From Myxococcales bacterium (GTDB lineage: Bacteria > Myxococcota_A > Polyangia > Haliangiales > Haliangiaceae), in contig JADKKI010000001.1 of NCBI GenBank assembly GCA_016720595.1, positions 186,001-250,000 of the forward strand: a DNA stretch of 64,000 nt, given 5' to 3'. A model generated the notes under the pieces. It worked only from the letters and a program-made list of their open reading frames with translations. It was not told the DNA's origin and did no database searches. The translations under genes were made by a program, and so were the position numbers. How positions within the stretch are numbered: the first letter of the stretch is position 1; each line of letters begins with the position of its first letter. This document shows, in pieces, positions 62,920-64,000 of this stretch.

Positions 62920-64000
62920 TCATCTCGATGCGCTCGTTGATCAGCGCGGCGTTCTTGGTGGTCCGTGGCACCAGCGGCTTGGTTCCGCCGAGGCCCATCG
63001 CCGAGAGTCGGGCCGGCTGGATGCCCCACTGCACGAGCCAGTCGCGCACCACCTGCGCACGCTTGTCGGACAGCTCCTGATCCTTGTCGGCATCGCCGCT
63101 CGGCTGGACGTGCGCGACGAGCTTCACGCGCACGATCTCCTGATGCGCCCGCAGCGTGGCCGCGATCTGGCCGAGCACGTTCGTGCTCGACTTCGCGATC
63201 TTCGTCCCGGTGAACTGCACGGCCTCGATGGTCTCGATGCCGGCGGGGGTCACCACCACGAGCGCGTCGCCGCGATCGGGGCAGCCGTCGTCATCGGTGT
63301 TGCCGTTGATGGTCTCGGGCTCGTTCGGGCACATGTCCTGGCCGTCGAGCAGCCCGTCGGAGTCGTTGTCGGCCTCCGGGCAGCCGTCGATGTCCTGGAA
63401 CCCGTCCTTGTCCTCCGCCTGGTCGGGGCACTTGTCCTGGGCGTCGGGGATCCCGTCGCTGTCGTTGTCCTTGTCGGGGCAGCCGTCGTCGTCCTGAAAC
63501 CCGTCCTTGTCCTCCGGGTCGAGCGGGCACTTGTCCTGCGCGTCGAGGAAGCCATCGAGGTCGTTGTCGGGGTCGGGACACCCATCGGTGTCGTCGAACA
63601 TGTCCTTGTCCTCGGCCTGCTCCGGACAGCGATCGACGCTGTCGCGGATCCCATCCCCATCGGCGTCGCCATCGACCTTCGGCGGCGGCGGCAGATGGAT
63701 CGGCGGGAGCTCGGAGGTGCCGGGCACGAACGACAGCGCGAACACGCCGCGCACGTCGGGCGTTCCCACGCCGGCGATCAGCCCGCGCCCGGCGGCGAGC
63801 CCGATCGAGAACCGAGGATCCGGGCGGTAGCTGAGCCCGAGGAGGAACTCGGCGGGAGCGAGGGTGGAGCGCGAGGACGTGGCGCTGTCCGAGCGCCCCG
63901 AGGGCACGACCTCGCCGAACATCTCGCCCGTGGTCCACAGCCGATCGAGCACGCGGACCGAGCCGCCGAGCCCCCAGACCAGGCCGTTGCCCTGCTGGAT
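62900..64000 (-). CDS. OmpA-family protein with thrombospondin type 3 repeats (5' part outside window)
   Basis: At least 366 residues are encoded; the reading frame stays open to base 64000, so the N terminus is missing. The visible barrel strands (FLLGLSYRPDPRFSIGLAAG) lead into five Ca-binding type 3 repeats (DxDxDGIxDxxDxCP pattern) and a C-terminal OmpA peptidoglycan-binding domain (LSDKRAQVVRDWLVQWGI, INERIEMII). It would tether the outer membrane to the cell wall. Confidence 0.93.
   Translation of the reverse strand: MQQGNGLVWGLGGSVRVLDRLWTTGEMFGEVVPSGRSDSATSSRSTLAPAEFLLGLSYRPDPRFSIGLAAGRGLIAGVGTPDVRGVFALSFVPGTSELPPIHLPPPPKVDGDADGDGIRDSVDRCPEQAEDKDMFDDTDGCPDPDNDLDGFLDAQDKCPLDPEDKDGFQDDDGCPDKDNDSDGIPDAQDKCPDQAEDKDGFQDIDGCPEADNDSDGLLDGQDMCPNEPETINGNTDDDGCPDRGDALVVVTPAGIETIEAVQFTGTKIAKSSTNVLGQIAATLRAHQEIVRVKLVAHVQPSGDADKDQELSDKRAQVVRDWLVQWGIQPARLSAMGLGGTKPLVPRTTKNAALINERIEMIILERK

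Overview
The window looks like chromosomal DNA of a high-GC Myxococcota bacterium (Haliangium/Kofleria-like; inferred from gene content, not from any search). It has four Ser/Thr protein kinases with C-terminal membrane anchors, a CarD/CdnL regulator, many small lipoproteins, an AGPS-like ether-lipid oxidase, a GlnRS with a C-terminal YqeY/GatB-like domain, DapL, and several convergent or 4-base-overlapping gene pairs.

Layout. 1-2.7 kb: start of a complex I operon (nuoA-B-C-D, minus strand), a macrodomain protein and carD. 3-8.4 kb: a MshEN/receiver/TPR regulator, two FAD-linked oxidases and a 3-hydroxyacyl-CoA dehydrogenase. 8.4-20.4 kb: cell-wall peptidases, a PrsW-type protease, a kinase, an aldehyde dehydrogenase, a HIT protein, a two-component pair and a fatty-acid desaturase. 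20.5-28.9 kb: aldo/keto reductase, kinase with three Cys repeats, asnS and small enzymes. 29-34 kb: a tightly overlapping operon (outer-membrane protein, PLP lyase, M81 peptidase, TauE/SafE permease). 34-46 kb: HelD-like ATPase, ttcA, patatin, two more kinases, GlnRS. 46-52 kb: lipoproteins, dapL, CAP protein, hydrolase, mtgA, lipid kinase.

The outstanding region is about 52.2-59.2 kb. All on the plus strand, it holds about 34 tRNA or tRNA-like units whose readable anticodons cover all 20 amino acids, none with an encoded CCA end. A Ro60/Rsr (TROVE + vWA) gene and an HNH endonuclease gene sit inside the array, as does an isolated 30-nt exact copy of 23S rRNA helix 69/71 (the I-CeuI target sequence). 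Other structured RNAs are scattered between. The tRNAs fall into two structural classes: D-loop GG with T-loop TTC, and D-loop GC (or GTAGTC) with T-loop TGC. The two loops change together, even between two near-identical tRNA-Leu units that also lack the normal long variable arm. Several units carry insertions, duplicated segments, shrunken D-arms or a giant anticodon stem. No integrase, capsid or replication gene is visible, and both flanks are ordinary chromosomal genes.

My reading (inference) is a second, rapidly diverging tRNA set maintained with an RNA-quality-control protein, possibly of phage origin. It could serve translation under tRNA damage, act as decoys for anticodon nucleases or homing enzymes, or supply Ro60 ligands.

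Elsewhere, two secreted-protein genes have broken signal-peptide regions (a frameshift near 16.2 kb, an in-frame TAG at 41.36 kb), and a roughly 100-nt repeat recurs in three convergent intergenic gaps.
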